Shown: positions 18,468 through 27,383, counted from the first letter of the stretch. The stretch: DNA of 64,000 nucleotides from Deltaproteobacteria bacterium (GCA_016219185.1 JACRBZ010000065.1:1-64000), one strand, 5' to 3'. Numbers and translations are program-made. Notes: a model not told the origin generated them from the letters alone.

Positions 18468-19595
18468 ATGGAAGATGCCAAGGATCAGGTTATTTGCAAC
18501 CTGAAGTCGATCCGTGTTCGCAAAAAACTGTCTCAGAGTGAACTGGCGGAAAGGGTGGGAATAAAACGACAGGCCATTTACGACATGGAATCCGGTCGTT
18601 ATACGCCCAATACCCTCATTGCGCTTAGATTGGCAAAGGAACTGGATTGCAGAGTCGAGGATCTTTTCATCCTGGATGTACCGGAAGCCGGGCAGCCGGT
18701 CATACTGGCGGAAAAGGCAGGGTTGACAGATGGCAGGGTTTCCGTTGTCCGCATCCGAAATCGCCTCATTGCCCATCCCATAGACGGCAAATGGTTGCAT
18801 GGCAGTGGATTTCAGGCTGCCGACGGCATGATCAGTAAGGACGGCGCCACGGTGCAACTGCTTCAGACAGAGGAATCCCTGAAAAAGAACATTTTGCTGC
18901 TGGGTTGTGATCCGGCATTTGCCTTGCTGAGTTCACATGTGTCACGCCATTCAAGCGATACCCGGGTTCATTGTCGTTTTGCCTCAAGCCATGCCGCTGT
19001 CAAAGCGCTGGCGGCAGGCCAGGCGCATGCGGCGGGAACCCATATGCATAATTCGGATGCCGCCGAATCCAACATCACGCTCGTGGAAAAAATGCTGACC
19101 GGTACGAAAGTCATGGTCTTTGCTTTTTCAATGTTTGAAGAAGGGCTGATGGTGGCGCCGGGAAATCCGTTTAACATTCGTACCGCTAACGATCTGGCAA
19201 GAAGCGATATCCGGCTGGTCAACCGGGAAACCGGGGCCGCCCTTCGCGTATTGCTGGATGATTTCCTGGCCCGTGCCGGTGTGCCCACGGATGCGGTCAG
19301 CGGTTACGACAATCTGGTATCGAGCCACAGCCAGGGGGCGCAGATGGTCGCATACAAGCTGGCGGATGCCGCGCTGGGGCTGCGGGCCGTGGCTGTTGCC
19401 CATGGACTCGATTTTGTCCCGATTCAGGCGGTTCGTTGTGATCTTGTCATTCCGTACGATCTGCTGGATCTTTCAGCAATAAAAATTCTCCTGGATGTTC
19501 TGCAAACTCAAGCGATGCGTAAAGAGTTGTCCTCCCTTCCGGGCTATGACGCTTCCTGCACCGGCAAACTCATCGGTGAAGTCGGCCGAGGATAA
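18468..19595 (+). CDS. XRE-family regulator with PBP-like (PF12727-type) effector domain
   Basis: 375 residues with a strong GGTAAGGAGG site. The N-terminal HTH (residues 6-70) contains KKLSQSELAERVGIKRQAIY and YTPNTLIALRLAKELDC. The C-terminal 220 residues resemble the PBP-like domain found in Mo-related regulators and MoeA-fused proteins: LLGCDPAFALLSSHV, FASSHAAVKALAAGQAHAAGTH, EEGLMVAPGNP, NRETGAALRVLLDDFLA, DAALGLRAVA. Such domains are thought to sense molybdate or a related ligand. Placed at the end of cluster 1 behind its own promoter and a dyad operator, it is the natural candidate regulator of the cluster. Confidence 0.85.
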   Translation: MEDAKDQVICNLKSIRVRKKLSQSELAERVGIKRQAIYDMESGRYTPNTLIALRLAKELDCRVEDLFILDVPEAGQPVILAEKAGLTDGRVSVVRIRNRLIAHPIDGKWLHGSGFQAADGMISKDGATVQLLQTEESLKKNILLLGCDPAFALLSSHVSRHSSDTRVHCRFASSHAAVKALAAGQAHAAGTHMHNSDAAESNITLVEKMLTGTKVMVFAFSMFEEGLMVAPGNPFNIRTANDLARSDIRLVNRETGAALRVLLDDFLARAGVPTDAVSGYDNLVSSHSQGAQMVAYKLADAALGLRAVAVAHGLDFVPIQAVRCDLVIPYDLLDLSAIKILLDVLQTQAMRKELSSLPGYDASCTGKLIGEVGRG

Positions 19596-19630
19596 AATCG
19601 TTAACCGGATGATGAAAGGAGTAAATTTTA

Positions 19631-19756
19631 ATGACGTTTCCGAGAGGGTGGTTTGTACTATATCAGGCGAAATACAAGCCACTGGCCGCTTTCGATCTGC
19701 AAGAAAGAAGCTTGTTCACGTCTTTGCCTTATGTAACCCGTGAAAACAGCGCGTAG
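19631..19756 (+). CDS. Small hypothetical protein (41 residues)
   Basis: ATG at 19631 preceded by AAAGGAGTAAATTTTA, stop TAG at 19754. Encodes a short basic/aromatic peptide beginning MTFPRGWFVLYQAKY. No family recognised. The ribosome site is the only positive sign; it lies between the XRE regulator and gabD-like gene. Confidence 0.3.
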   Translation: MTFPRGWFVLYQAKYKPLAAFDLQERSLFTSLPYVTRENSA

Positions 19757-19826
19757 AGAAATACAAGTTATTAGAATTATGAACGGTTTATCATGTCTTT
19801 AGTGTTTTTCAATAGGAGAGCAGACG

Positions 19827-21281
19827 ATGTTTGAACTTGGGAATTCGGCACTGTTTCGTGAGCAGTGCTATATTGACGGAGAATGGACGGATGCGGACTC
19901 GAAAACCTTTATGATAGTTACAAATCCTGCTGACGGCTTGCGTATCGGGACAGTCCCGGAAATGGGTGTTATCGAAACCCGGCGGGCAATTGAAGCTGCT
20001 CATGCCGCGTGGCAATCGTGGCGGACAAAAACGGCTAAAGAACGCTCAATCATTTTGAGGCTATGGTATGAACTTGTCATGGAAAACCGTGATGACCTGG
20101 CCATTCTGATGACTGCCGAACAGGGTAAACCGCTTGCCGAATCCAAGGGAGAAATTGCATATGCCGCGTCCTTTATTGAGTGGTTCGCTGAAGAAGGTAA
20201 ACGAATTTACGGAGATGTCATCCCTGCTCACCAGAAAGAAAGCCGTATTTTGGTTATTCGGCAGCCTGTCGGCGTTTGCGCGGCGATCACGCCATGGAAT
20301 TTTCCCTCAGCCATGATTACCCGAAAAGTTGCGCCAGCATTGGCCGCCGGGTGTGTGATGATTGTGAAACCTGCAAGTCAGACGCCCTATTCGGCATTGG
20401 CGCTTGCAGAATTATCCCGTCAAGCGGGCGTTCCGGCAGGCGTATTCAATGTAATTACCGGGAAAGCATCTATTATCTGTGCGGAACTGACAGCAAGTCC
20501 CATCGTTCGAAAGCTCAGTTTCACCGGTTCCACGGAAGTGGGAAAACTTCTGATGCAACAATGCAGCGCAACCGTCAAAAAAATATCCCTGGAACTCGGA
20601 GGCAATGCGCCCTTTATCGTTTTTGATGACGCGGACATAGACGCAGCAGTCAACGGCGCTATTGTTTCTAAATATCGAAATACAGGCCAGACATGCGTGT
20701 GCGCCAACCGGATTCTGGTTGATGATAAAAATTACGACCTTTTTGCTGAAAAGCTTGCAGACAAGGTAAGGGCGTTTACAGTGGGTGACGGTTTTGAACC
20801 CGAAACCGTACAAGGTCCGTTAATTGATATGAATGCCGTGGAAAAAGTGGAACATCATATCCGGGATGCGGTTTCCAAAGGAGCCAAAATACGGATCGGC
20901 GGAAAACGTCATGCAAGAGGCGGGACATTCTTTGAGCCCACCATTTTAACCCATGTGAGTTCTGATATGGCGATTGCAAAAGAAGAAACATTCGGACCTG
21001 TTGCACCCTTATTTCGATTTAAAACCGAACAGGAAGCGGTCCGAATGGCGAATGATACCGAATATGGTCTTGCAGCATATTTTTACAGCAGGGATATCGG
21101 GCGGATATGGCGAGTTTCGGAAGCGCTTGAATACGGTATGATTGGGATCAATACGGGAGCGATCTCTACCGAAGTTGCGCCCTTCGGAGGGGTGAAGCAG
21201 TCCGGCATAGGACGGGAAGGGTCAAAATACGGTATTGAGGAGTATTGTGAAATTAAATATTTGTGCATGAGCGGTATTTAA
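19827..21281 (+). CDS. gabD: NAD(P)-dependent aldehyde dehydrogenase, succinate-semialdehyde dehydrogenase type
   Basis: 484 residues, typical for GabD. Landmarks: CAAITPWNFPSAMITRK (cofactor loop), FTGSTEVGK, the general-base Glu in SLELGGNAPFIVFDDADID, and catalytic Cys in NTGQTCVCANR. The C-terminal EVAPFGGVKQSGIGREGS is also characteristic. It oxidises succinate semialdehyde or a close analogue to the acid with NAD(P). AATAGGAGAG precedes the ATG. It has no obvious link to the Mo-related clusters on either side; a metabolic gene between two related clusters suggests that these are separate insertions or a split duplication. Confidence 0.9.
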   Translation: MFELGNSALFREQCYIDGEWTDADSKTFMIVTNPADGLRIGTVPEMGVIETRRAIEAAHAAWQSWRTKTAKERSIILRLWYELVMENRDDLAILMTAEQGKPLAESKGEIAYAASFIEWFAEEGKRIYGDVIPAHQKESRILVIRQPVGVCAAITPWNFPSAMITRKVAPALAAGCVMIVKPASQTPYSALALAELSRQAGVPAGVFNVITGKASIICAELTASPIVRKLSFTGSTEVGKLLMQQCSATVKKISLELGGNAPFIVFDDADIDAAVNGAIVSKYRNTGQTCVCANRILVDDKNYDLFAEKLADKVRAFTVGDGFEPETVQGPLIDMNAVEKVEHHIRDAVSKGAKIRIGGKRHARGGTFFEPTILTHVSSDMAIAKEETFGPVAPLFRFKTEQEAVRMANDTEYGLAAYFYSRDIGRIWRVSEALEYGMIGINTGAISTEVAPFGGVKQSGIGREGSKYGIEEYCEIKYLCMSGI

Positions 21282-21394
21282 TTCGGGTATCGGTGTCGGC
21301 CTCAATTATCATTTCGGTTATCAGGCTGTAGGTTGTGAGAGGACTCTATCCAAAATTGCTGCCGATCCAATACGTATGACCGGAGTTGTGCTCA

Positions 21395-21919
21395 ATGAAT
21401 CTGCGTTGTGCAAAATACGATGACGCTTTTGCTATTGCAAGAGTGCATGTCAATTCCTGGCGGGCAGCCTACCGGGGGTTGGTGCCGGATGACAGACTGG
21501 CCAAACTGGACTATTTTCGCGGGGCTGAGGCTTTTCGCAAGTCGATCTTAGAGGGTAAGGAAGACTTCTACGTTGCTGAAGAAAAAGGCGACGTGATCGG
21601 TTTTCTGGCGATAGGCGCCTGCCCTGATCCTGATGTTGATCAAAAGATAACGCGTGAAGTTCTGGCAATTTATCTTGCACCCGAATTCTGGCGAAAAGGG
21701 ATCGGTGGAGCTTTGTACCGGGAGGGCGAAGGCTTTCTCAGGTCACGGGGGTATCTCCGGGTAGTTCTTTGGGCGTTCAAAGATAATGAACGGGCGCAGC
21801 GGTTTTACGAAGCCGTGGGCTTTTTGGCTGACGGTGCAACCAGGGTTTTAAACGTGGGAGCACCTCTCGATACTATACGCTACAGCAAGGATATCAAAGA
21901 GTGCATGCGCTTTCATTGA
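21395..21919 (+). CDS. GNAT family N-acetyltransferase
   Basis: 174 residues from the ATG at 21395 with CCGGAG upstream; an in-frame TTG at 21386 is less likely. The acetyl-CoA loop is EFWRKGIGGALYREGEGFL near residues 103-121, preceded by the beta strand VLAIYLAPE and followed by NERAQRFYEAVGF, the standard GNAT order. The opening ARVHVNSWRAAYRGLVPD is common in RimI-like members. Substrate unknown. The stop is immediately followed by the next gene, so the two are probably cotranscribed. Confidence 0.88.
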   Translation: MNLRCAKYDDAFAIARVHVNSWRAAYRGLVPDDRLAKLDYFRGAEAFRKSILEGKEDFYVAEEKGDVIGFLAIGACPDPDVDQKITREVLAIYLAPEFWRKGIGGALYREGEGFLRSRGYLRVVLWAFKDNERAQRFYEAVGFLADGATRVLNVGAPLDTIRYSKDIKECMRFH

Positions 21920-21934
21920 TTGAATGATAAAGGA

Positions 21935-22720
21935 ATGTACAGCTTGGATCAGTCTCTGTTAGAGAGCAGATTCGGCCTCAGAAAGACTCGATATATTTCT
22001 GAGCGATTCGAAAAATCTCCGAGAATTACGGAGCATTGTTCCTTTTCAGATCATCTCCATATCAGTTATGCCATCCAGGATAGTTCTACCCTCCCATCGA
22101 TCCGGGAATCGTTGCTACGGGCATATATGTATGCAAAAGACTGGTTTGCCTACCAAGGTGATATTGAACTCGAACTTTGGATGGCTCCAAAGGTGATTGA
22201 TTTACAATATATGACGTGCCTGCCATGTGACGAAAACTTCTTCTGTGCTCCCGGTAGCCAGAACGGAATAAAAATCATTCTTTTTGTCTCACCGTTGTCC
22301 TGTCAGAAAAATGCCGACAAAGACCACCTCTCGGGTTGCTTAGTGCATGAAATTACCCATCATATTGTCCGAGACATATCACAGGCTACCGTATTTTCAA
22401 TGAAACGAAAAAAAGACCTGGATGTACCGATGTGGATAGAGGAAGGATTGTGTCAGTTGATCCAAAGCGAAGTGCATCCTTACCTTTATCATAAATTGTC
22501 TGAGGACATTGCCAAGACAACAAGATGGTATGATTTTGAAGAGTTATGGAACGATCTTTCCTCTTGCACGGATACAACAACAGCATACCTCCAAGCCTAC
22601 AAGGAAACCAAGACTTTTATAGAGACAAAAGGCAAAATGGAGCTTATTCGCTTATTGTATCTAAATCGAACGCATGATGTGAACTGGAATAATTTACCGT
22701 ATGGAGAAAACAATGCATAA
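21935..22720 (+). CDS. Putative zinc metallopeptidase (HExxH, gluzincin-like)
   Basis: About 261 residues from the ATG at 21935; the frame is open from a TTG at 21920 just after the GNAT stop, and the true start is uncertain because AAAGGA sits very close to 21935. The segment LVHEITHHIV contains the HExxH zinc motif, and MWIEEGLCQLI 30 residues later supplies a downstream Glu as in gluzincins. No signal peptide is visible. No closer family is recognised, and the target is unknown. Confidence 0.6.
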   Translation: MYSLDQSLLESRFGLRKTRYISERFEKSPRITEHCSFSDHLHISYAIQDSSTLPSIRESLLRAYMYAKDWFAYQGDIELELWMAPKVIDLQYMTCLPCDENFFCAPGSQNGIKIILFVSPLSCQKNADKDHLSGCLVHEITHHIVRDISQATVFSMKRKKDLDVPMWIEEGLCQLIQSEVHPYLYHKLSEDIAKTTRWYDFEELWNDLSSCTDTTTAYLQAYKETKTFIETKGKMELIRLLYLNRTHDVNWNNLPYGENNA

Positions 22721-22867
22721 GAACGGCAAGCACCGTAGATAATAAATTACAGGCAAAGCCGACTGTCTCTGACCCCGCCCAGAGGACGGGATTTTAAAAG
22801 GCAAAATAAAAACTTTTTTGCTCTCGACACCCTTTCAGTAAAAGCCCCATTCCCTTGCTGCACCGAA

Positions 22868-23010
22868 AATCAACTCCCCCAATAAGTCTCATCAGGTATT
22901 CCTCCCCTCAAAATACATATTGACTTTTTCTCAAATCATACGGTATTGGTTTGAGAAATGTAATTTTTAACATGCAATTTATGTTTTAAACGTACTTTTT
23001 GACAATGCAT
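22868..23010 (+). repeat. About 143-bp regulatory-region repeat, copy 1
   Basis: Aligns by eye with 26524-26668 at roughly three quarters identity, including the exact blocks CTCATCAGG, AAAATACATATTGACTTTTT and TTTATGTTTTAA. Each copy lies upstream of a cluster 2 methyltransferase gene (here the broken one). It contains a TTGACT box and the dyad at 22930. Confidence 0.65.
22930..22955. promoter_or_regulatory. Dyad in the repeated regulatory region, copy 1
   Basis: Arms CTCAAATCA and TGGTTTGAG (8 of 9 pairs) around the 8-base centre TACGGTAT. It lies just after a TTGACT box, where it could act as an operator. Confidence 0.5.
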
Positions 23011-23031
23011 AGTGCATATGCCGCCGCTGGT

Positions 23032-23070
23032 GATGGCTGGAATAAGGGGGAAAGACGTTTTGGACAAGAG
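23032..23070 (+). repeat. Short repeat of the 3' end of the radical SAM gene, copy 1
   Basis: Nearly identical to 29161-29200 (shared exact block AAAGACGTTTTGGACAAGAG). At 29161 this is the last codons and the following spacer of the intact radical SAM gene, so here it is a remnant of a deleted radical SAM copy. Confidence 0.6.
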
Positions 23071-23108
23071 TTGCTGCAGTTTCTCCGTCAATAAAAGAAA
23101 AAACCGGC

Positions 23109-23629
23109 ATGACAAAAGGTGTTTGTCTTGATGCGGGCTCCTGTGGCGGGTATTTGGGGCTGGTCCTTGCAAAGATTACCGACCTTGATTTCATATTTCT
23201 GGATATATCGTCGGAAATGCTTGAAAAGGCAAAGTTACACATTACCGAAGATGGCCTGCAAAAAAGAGCGAGAGCCCTGCTCGCCGATGTTCACAATATT
23301 CCCCTGGATGATGGATCAGTCAATCTTGTAATCAGTCGTGGATCCATACCATTCTGGAAAGATCCCGCAACAGCGCTTAAGGAAGTATACAGGGTTCTTG
23401 CGCCGGGAGGGAAGGCCTATTGGGCGGCGGCAAGGGCTCACCTGAAATCCGGGACCAGATTGCCGATAGAATGAAAGAAACGGGCAATGTGTCTGACAGG
23501 GAAAAATGGGGGAACGGCCCAAGGAATATCCCTAAGCGAGATTAAGATGAAATCATGAAGCAGACCGGCATTGCGAAACTTACCATAAACAAAGGAGATG
23601 ACGGCATGTGGATACAAATTTGGAAATAG
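23109..23629 (+). pseudogene. Broken SAM-dependent methyltransferase (relative of 26755)
   Basis: The first frame encodes GVCLDAGSCGGYLGLVLAKIT, close to GVCLDIGCGGGYLGAALART of the intact gene at 26755, then NLVISRGSIPFW and EVYRVLAPGGKAY. Near 23420 the frame is lost by what looks like a 2-base deletion (TATATTGG to TATTGG). The sequence continues in another frame (PEIRDQIADRMKETGNV), meets a TAA at 23543, and resumes to GDDGMWIQIWK with a stop at 23627. About 32 N-terminal residues are missing or scrambled. This is a decaying duplicate. Confidence 0.75.
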
Positions 23630-24135
23630 CGCGAAACCCAAAACGGCTTTTTATGTCGCACCATTTGGAAGTAGGTTATACCGCCATGTCTGACAGCGGT
23701 TATAAGAGTGATATGAGCATCGACGAGCGGGTAATGATGGCAATTGTCAGGGTTGCCGAACGCTTTAAAAAAGAGTCCTCTTATATGAGGGATTGCGAGA
23801 TCACGTTTTCTCAATACAACCTACTCAGGGTTTTGGACGCATCCAAAAACGGGCGGAATACAATGAAGAATGTCAACCGGATCATGTTGATTTCAAGTGC
23901 GAACATGACCGGTATTGCTCAGCGACTGGAAAAAGTCGGTCTCATCAACAGAAAGAACGCCCCGGAAGATGACCGCTCAAAATATCTGGAAATCACGCCA
24001 AAAGGCAGACAGGTGCTAAAACAACTGTCATGCAGAAAAGAACAGGTGGTCAAAAGATATCTGCGGAAATATTCCGATGAAAAAAAATCCGAGGTTCTGG
24101 CCACGCTGCGGGAAATTCTCAACCTCAAAATTTGA
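23608..24135 (+). CDS. MarR-family transcriptional regulator
   Basis: 175 residues from the GTG at 23608 (AAAGGAG upstream), overlapping the tail of the broken methyltransferase; ATGs at 23653 and 23686 are later alternatives without good ribosome sites. The winged-helix core is typical: TFSQYNLLRVLDAS, SSANMTGIAQRLEKVGLINR (recognition region), then APEDDRSKYLEITPKGRQVL. It heads the cluster 2 transporter genes and probably controls them; the repeated dyads at 22930 and 26586 are candidate sites. Confidence 0.85.
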   Translation: MDTNLEIARNPKRLFMSHHLEVGYTAMSDSGYKSDMSIDERVMMAIVRVAERFKKESSYMRDCEITFSQYNLLRVLDASKNGRNTMKNVNRIMLISSANMTGIAQRLEKVGLINRKNAPEDDRSKYLEITPKGRQVLKQLSCRKEQVVKRYLRKYSDEKKSEVLATLREILNLKI

Positions 24136-24362
24136 AATCACCGGCAAGGCCCGCGGGACAAAGCCATACAACCGGAGACTACGGCAAGATGGCGGCCACA
24201 TTCATCAACCTGGAATCGGGCAAACCGTTGAGCCGTGTTCCCTGCGCCCTCTGCGGTGAAAGCATCATGGACGGCCGGGAGATCGAACATCAGGACGAAA
24301 CCCTCTGCAAGCCGTGTTTTGAAAAGAAAAATTACTATAGCGTGATCCGGAAGCTTTTATAA
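24132..24362 (+). pseudogene. FmdE remnant (C-terminal part with zinc ribbon)
   Basis: Only the last 60 or so residues match FmdE of cluster 1: GDYGKMAATFINLESGKPL followed by the ribbon CALCGE and CKPC. The beginning (ITGKARGTKPYN) is readable only in a different frame, so there is a frameshift near 24170, and the N-terminal 100 or so residues with the HGHxC site are absent. It is fused directly onto the MarR stop, consistent with a deletion joining the two genes. Confidence 0.75.
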
Positions 24363-24364
24363 CC

Positions 24365-25378
24365 ATGAACCGAAAGATGACGATCCCTATTCTGCTGGCT
24401 GTCCTATGCCTGACAGCCGTGATATCCGTGTGCCTGGGACGATATCCGCTAAGCCTTGGCGACCTGGGTCGCTTTGTCGGTCTACGAGTATCCGATCTGC
24501 CGGTCATGGACAGCCTGCAGTACCAAATCATCAAGAATATTCTGATCGATATCCGGCTGCCGCGCATCGCAGCCGCCATCCTGATCGGTTCGGCCCTTTC
24601 GGTTTCCGGGGCTGTCTTTCAGTCCATGTTCATCAATCCGTTGGTTTCGCCGGGACTGCTGGGTGTACTGGCCGGCGCCTCCTTTGGCGCCGCGGTGGGC
24701 ATGATCCTGGCTAAAAACTGGTTTGTGGTCCAACTGGGAGCTTTTGCCTTCGGTTTGATCGCTGTGCTTGCGGCAGTGGCAATGTCCGCGCTCAATCGGG
24801 GAGACCGGCTTCTGATGCTGATTTTGGGTGGCATCATCAGCGGGGCACTGTTTACTTCCCTGCTGGCGGTGGTTAAATATCTGGCCGATCCTTACGTGCA
24901 ATTGCCGGCCATCGTCTACTGGCTCATGGGCGGGCTCTCCACTGTCGACACCATGACGGTCCTGACTGCCTCCGGTCCGATCATTTCCGGCATCCTTGTC
25001 CTGCTTTTTCTTTCCAGCCATCTGAATGTGTTGAGCATGGGCGATGAAGAGGCCCGCTCCCTGGGTCTCAATGTGGTCTTTCTGCGCATCCTGTTTATCT
25101 TTCTGGCCACCGTTATCAGCGCGCTAACCGTGGTAATGGGTGGCATCATCGGCTGGGTGGGCCTGTTGATTCCGCACATCGCCCGCATGATCGTGGGGCC
25201 GGACAACCGCCTCTTACTGCCGGCTTCCGCCCTTATCGGCGCCACCTATCTGCTGATAGCCGACGACATCTCACGCTTGCTGTTCAATGTGGAGATCCCC
25301 CTCGGGATTTTAACCTCCCTGATCGGTATCCCCTTTTTCGCTTTCATACTTCGCAAAACCAAGCAAGGATGGAACTGA
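24365..25378 (+). CDS. FecCD/BtuC-type ABC importer permease (cluster 2)
   Basis: 337 residues, about ten membrane helices. Same landmarks as the cluster 1 permease: IRLPRIAAAILIGSALSVSG, NPLVSPGLLGVLAGASFGA, SMGDEEARSLGLN, GPDNRLLLPASAL. The two permeases are clearly related but not near-identical, so the duplication or transfer is old. It starts 2 bases after the FmdE remnant. No stand-alone binding protein gene accompanies it. Confidence 0.93.
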   Translation: MNRKMTIPILLAVLCLTAVISVCLGRYPLSLGDLGRFVGLRVSDLPVMDSLQYQIIKNILIDIRLPRIAAAILIGSALSVSGAVFQSMFINPLVSPGLLGVLAGASFGAAVGMILAKNWFVVQLGAFAFGLIAVLAAVAMSALNRGDRLLMLILGGIISGALFTSLLAVVKYLADPYVQLPAIVYWLMGGLSTVDTMTVLTASGPIISGILVLLFLSSHLNVLSMGDEEARSLGLNVVFLRILFIFLATVISALTVVMGGIIGWVGLLIPHIARMIVGPDNRLLLPASALIGATYLLIADDISRLLFNVEIPLGILTSLIGIPFFAFILRKTKQGWN

Positions 25379-25380
25379 GA

Positions 25381-26232
25381 ATGACCTTGGTTGCAGTCGA
25401 TCATGTCACCTACGGCTACTGTCTTGAACCGGTTCTCCAAAACATTTCTGTCTCCTTTGAGCCGGGCGAAATCGTCTCCTTGCTGGGTCCCAACGGCAGC
25501 GGAAAAACGACTCTTCTGAAGCTTTTAATGGGGTTCTACCGACCGCAAAGCGGACAAGTGCTGCTGGAAGGCCAATCGGTCTCCACCATCCCACCCAAGC
25601 AACTGGCCCGGCGCATTGCCTATGTACCTCAAGTTCACCGGCTCTCGTTCGGCTATCGGGTGTTGGATGTGGTACTGATGGGCAGAATGCCACACAAGCC
25701 GTTCTTCTCTCGATATAGCAAAGCGGATGAGCAGGCTTCCTTGAACGCACTGGAACGGCTCTCCATCGCCCATCTCAAAGATCGGCCCTACACCGAAGTC
25801 AGCGGCGGAGAACGCCAACTGATCATGATTGCACGCGCGTTAGTCCAGGGAGCAGACATCTTTATCATGGACGAACCGGTCAGCGGCCTGGACTACGGCA
25901 ACCAGATCCGTTTGCTGGGCCGCATCGCCGATCTGGCCCGCGGCGGATTCACCTTTATCAAAACCACTCATTTCCCGGACCACGCTCTCTGGATTTCGGA
26001 TCGAGTGGTAATGCTCAAAAATGGACAGATCCTTGCGGACGGACAAACGAAGGAGACCATCAACAAGACCAACCTTTACAAACTTTACAACATCCATGTC
26101 GATGTCCTCGGATTGAGCGACGGTGGCCGAATCTGCGTGCCCGAGGCGTTAAGACAGCTCGGTGATCGCGGTGACATGCGACAGTCCAAACCACACGGCG
26201 ATATCCGCAGGTTCGCTCGTGCGGCCGGGTAG
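25381..26232 (+). CDS. FecE/BtuD-type ABC importer ATPase (cluster 2)
   Basis: 283 residues from the ATG at 25381 (an ATG at 25369 overlapping the permease is an alternative). Walker A GPNGSGKTT near residue 37, signature SGGERQ, Walker B IFIMDEPVSGLD, switch His in TTHFPDH. The 30-residue C-terminal tail is rich in Arg and has no counterpart in the cluster 1 ATPase. Partner of the permease just upstream. Confidence 0.92.
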   Translation: MTLVAVDHVTYGYCLEPVLQNISVSFEPGEIVSLLGPNGSGKTTLLKLLMGFYRPQSGQVLLEGQSVSTIPPKQLARRIAYVPQVHRLSFGYRVLDVVLMGRMPHKPFFSRYSKADEQASLNALERLSIAHLKDRPYTEVSGGERQLIMIARALVQGADIFIMDEPVSGLDYGNQIRLLGRIADLARGGFTFIKTTHFPDHALWISDRVVMLKNGQILADGQTKETINKTNLYKLYNIHVDVLGLSDGGRICVPEALRQLGDRGDMRQSKPHGDIRRFARAAG

Positions 26233-26280
26233 TGTTAGAGATTCACATAAAGATAGATGCTCAAGAATGAGGAAATAACA

Positions 26281-26440
26281 ATGGATCACTTGAATTGTAA
26301 CATCTGTGAACTGCGCTGCTGGATTACCGAAGACCGGCCGGGCGTCTGCGGGCTTTATGAATTACAGGAAAATAAGATCGTCGAACGGTTTGCGGACCGA
26401 TACCTGCTTGCCTGCCCTATCTCATTTCTGACTATGGAAA
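26281..26440 (+). pseudogene. N-terminal fragment of a radical SAM-PBP gene
   Basis: Encodes about 50 residues nearly identical to the start of the gene at 27384 (MDHLNCNICELRC, GVCGLYELQENKIVERFADR), then breaks off after CPIS into unrelated sequence. The bases just before its ATG (ATGAGGAAATAACA) also match the end of the methyltransferase gene at 27368-27383, so this is the scar of a duplicated methyltransferase-radical SAM junction. Confidence 0.8.
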
Positions 26441-26523
26441 ACATATACCGGGCAGGTTTCCTTGCTGGTATAATCCTGACACTGCACCTCGCCATTGCGG
26501 TGTTCGTGGTTGCAGGACTTGTG

Positions 26524-26668
26524 AATCAGCTCCCTAAATCAATCTCATCAGGTGTGCCTCTCATCAAAATACATATTGACTTTTTCTCAAACCATACAGT
26601 ATTGGTTCCTAAGTGTAGTTTTTAAAATGCATTTATGTTTTAATTATACTTTATAACAATACTTAATG
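26524..26668 (+). repeat. About 145-bp regulatory-region repeat, copy 2
   Basis: Partner of 22868-23010. It lies upstream of the intact cluster 2 methyltransferase and probably holds its promoter (TTGACT at 26576-26581). Confidence 0.65.
26586..26611. promoter_or_regulatory. Dyad in the repeated regulatory region, copy 2
   Basis: Inner arms AACCA and TGGTT around TACAGTAT, at the same place relative to TTGACT as in copy 1. The outer bases are less symmetric here than at 22930. Confidence 0.45.
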
Positions 26669-26754
26669 CTGCCATTTGGCGTCATTTTAACTGTATGAGC
26701 TGATAGGATTGGATCAAGAGATACCCGAATTCTATTTAATTATAGGAGATTTAC

Positions 26755-27381
26755 ATGGAAATCGACGCCCAGAAATTTGACCGCATCGCCCGCAGCGTAT
26801 TTGCGCCCGTTTACCCGGTTATTGCCGGACAGATCATCGCCCGAACCGGCGTCATCCGGGGAGTCTGTCTCGACATCGGATGCGGAGGAGGATATCTGGG
26901 CGCGGCGCTGGCCCGGACCACCGAATTATTTGTCCACTTTTTCGACCCGTCCCCGGAAATGCTTGCCATCGCCAACCGGACAATCGCTGAAAACGGCCTG
27001 CATATGCGGGCCGACACGATGCAGGGCGAGGTTTCGTCTATCGCCCTGCCGGATGCGTCCGTCAACCTGGTTGTCAGCCGCGGTTCAATCTTCTTCTGGG
27101 AGGATTTGACCAAGGCTTTCCGGGAAATTTTCCGGGTGCTGGCACCCGGAGGATGGGCTTATATCGGCGGTGGATTTGGGTCAAAGGAATTAAAAGAATC
27201 CATAGAGAGCGAAATGACTTCCCGCAATCAGGGCGGCGATGACTTTTGTGTCAAAGTGCGCCAGAATCTGGGCACTGAAATGCGTGCCCGGTTCGAGACG
27301 GCACTGGAAACAGCCAGTATCGCATCCTGCACCATTTTGCACAGCGAAGACATCGGGCTGTGGCTTATCATGAGGAAATAA
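26755..27381 (+). CDS. Class I SAM-dependent methyltransferase (cluster 2)
   Basis: 208 residues with TAGGAGATTTAC before the ATG. Motif I is GVCLDIGCGGGYLGAALART near residues 38-57, then FFDPSPEMLAIA, VNLVVSRGSIFFW and FRVLAPGGWAYIGGGFG, a standard UbiE/BioC-like fold. It differs from the 269-residue enzyme of cluster 1 and matches the broken gene at 23109. Spacing to the radical SAM gene is 2 bases, so the two are cotranslated and probably act in sequence. Confidence 0.9.
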   Translation: MEIDAQKFDRIARSVFAPVYPVIAGQIIARTGVIRGVCLDIGCGGGYLGAALARTTELFVHFFDPSPEMLAIANRTIAENGLHMRADTMQGEVSSIALPDASVNLVVSRGSIFFWEDLTKAFREIFRVLAPGGWAYIGGGFGSKELKESIESEMTSRNQGGDDFCVKVRQNLGTEMRARFETALETASIASCTILHSEDIGLWLIMRK

Positions 27382-27383
27382 CA

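Noticed and set aside
22721..23108. Insertion sequence responsible for the cluster 2 rearrangements
   Set aside because: No transposase fragment or terminal inverted repeats were seen; the repeats match local genes and their upstream DNA.
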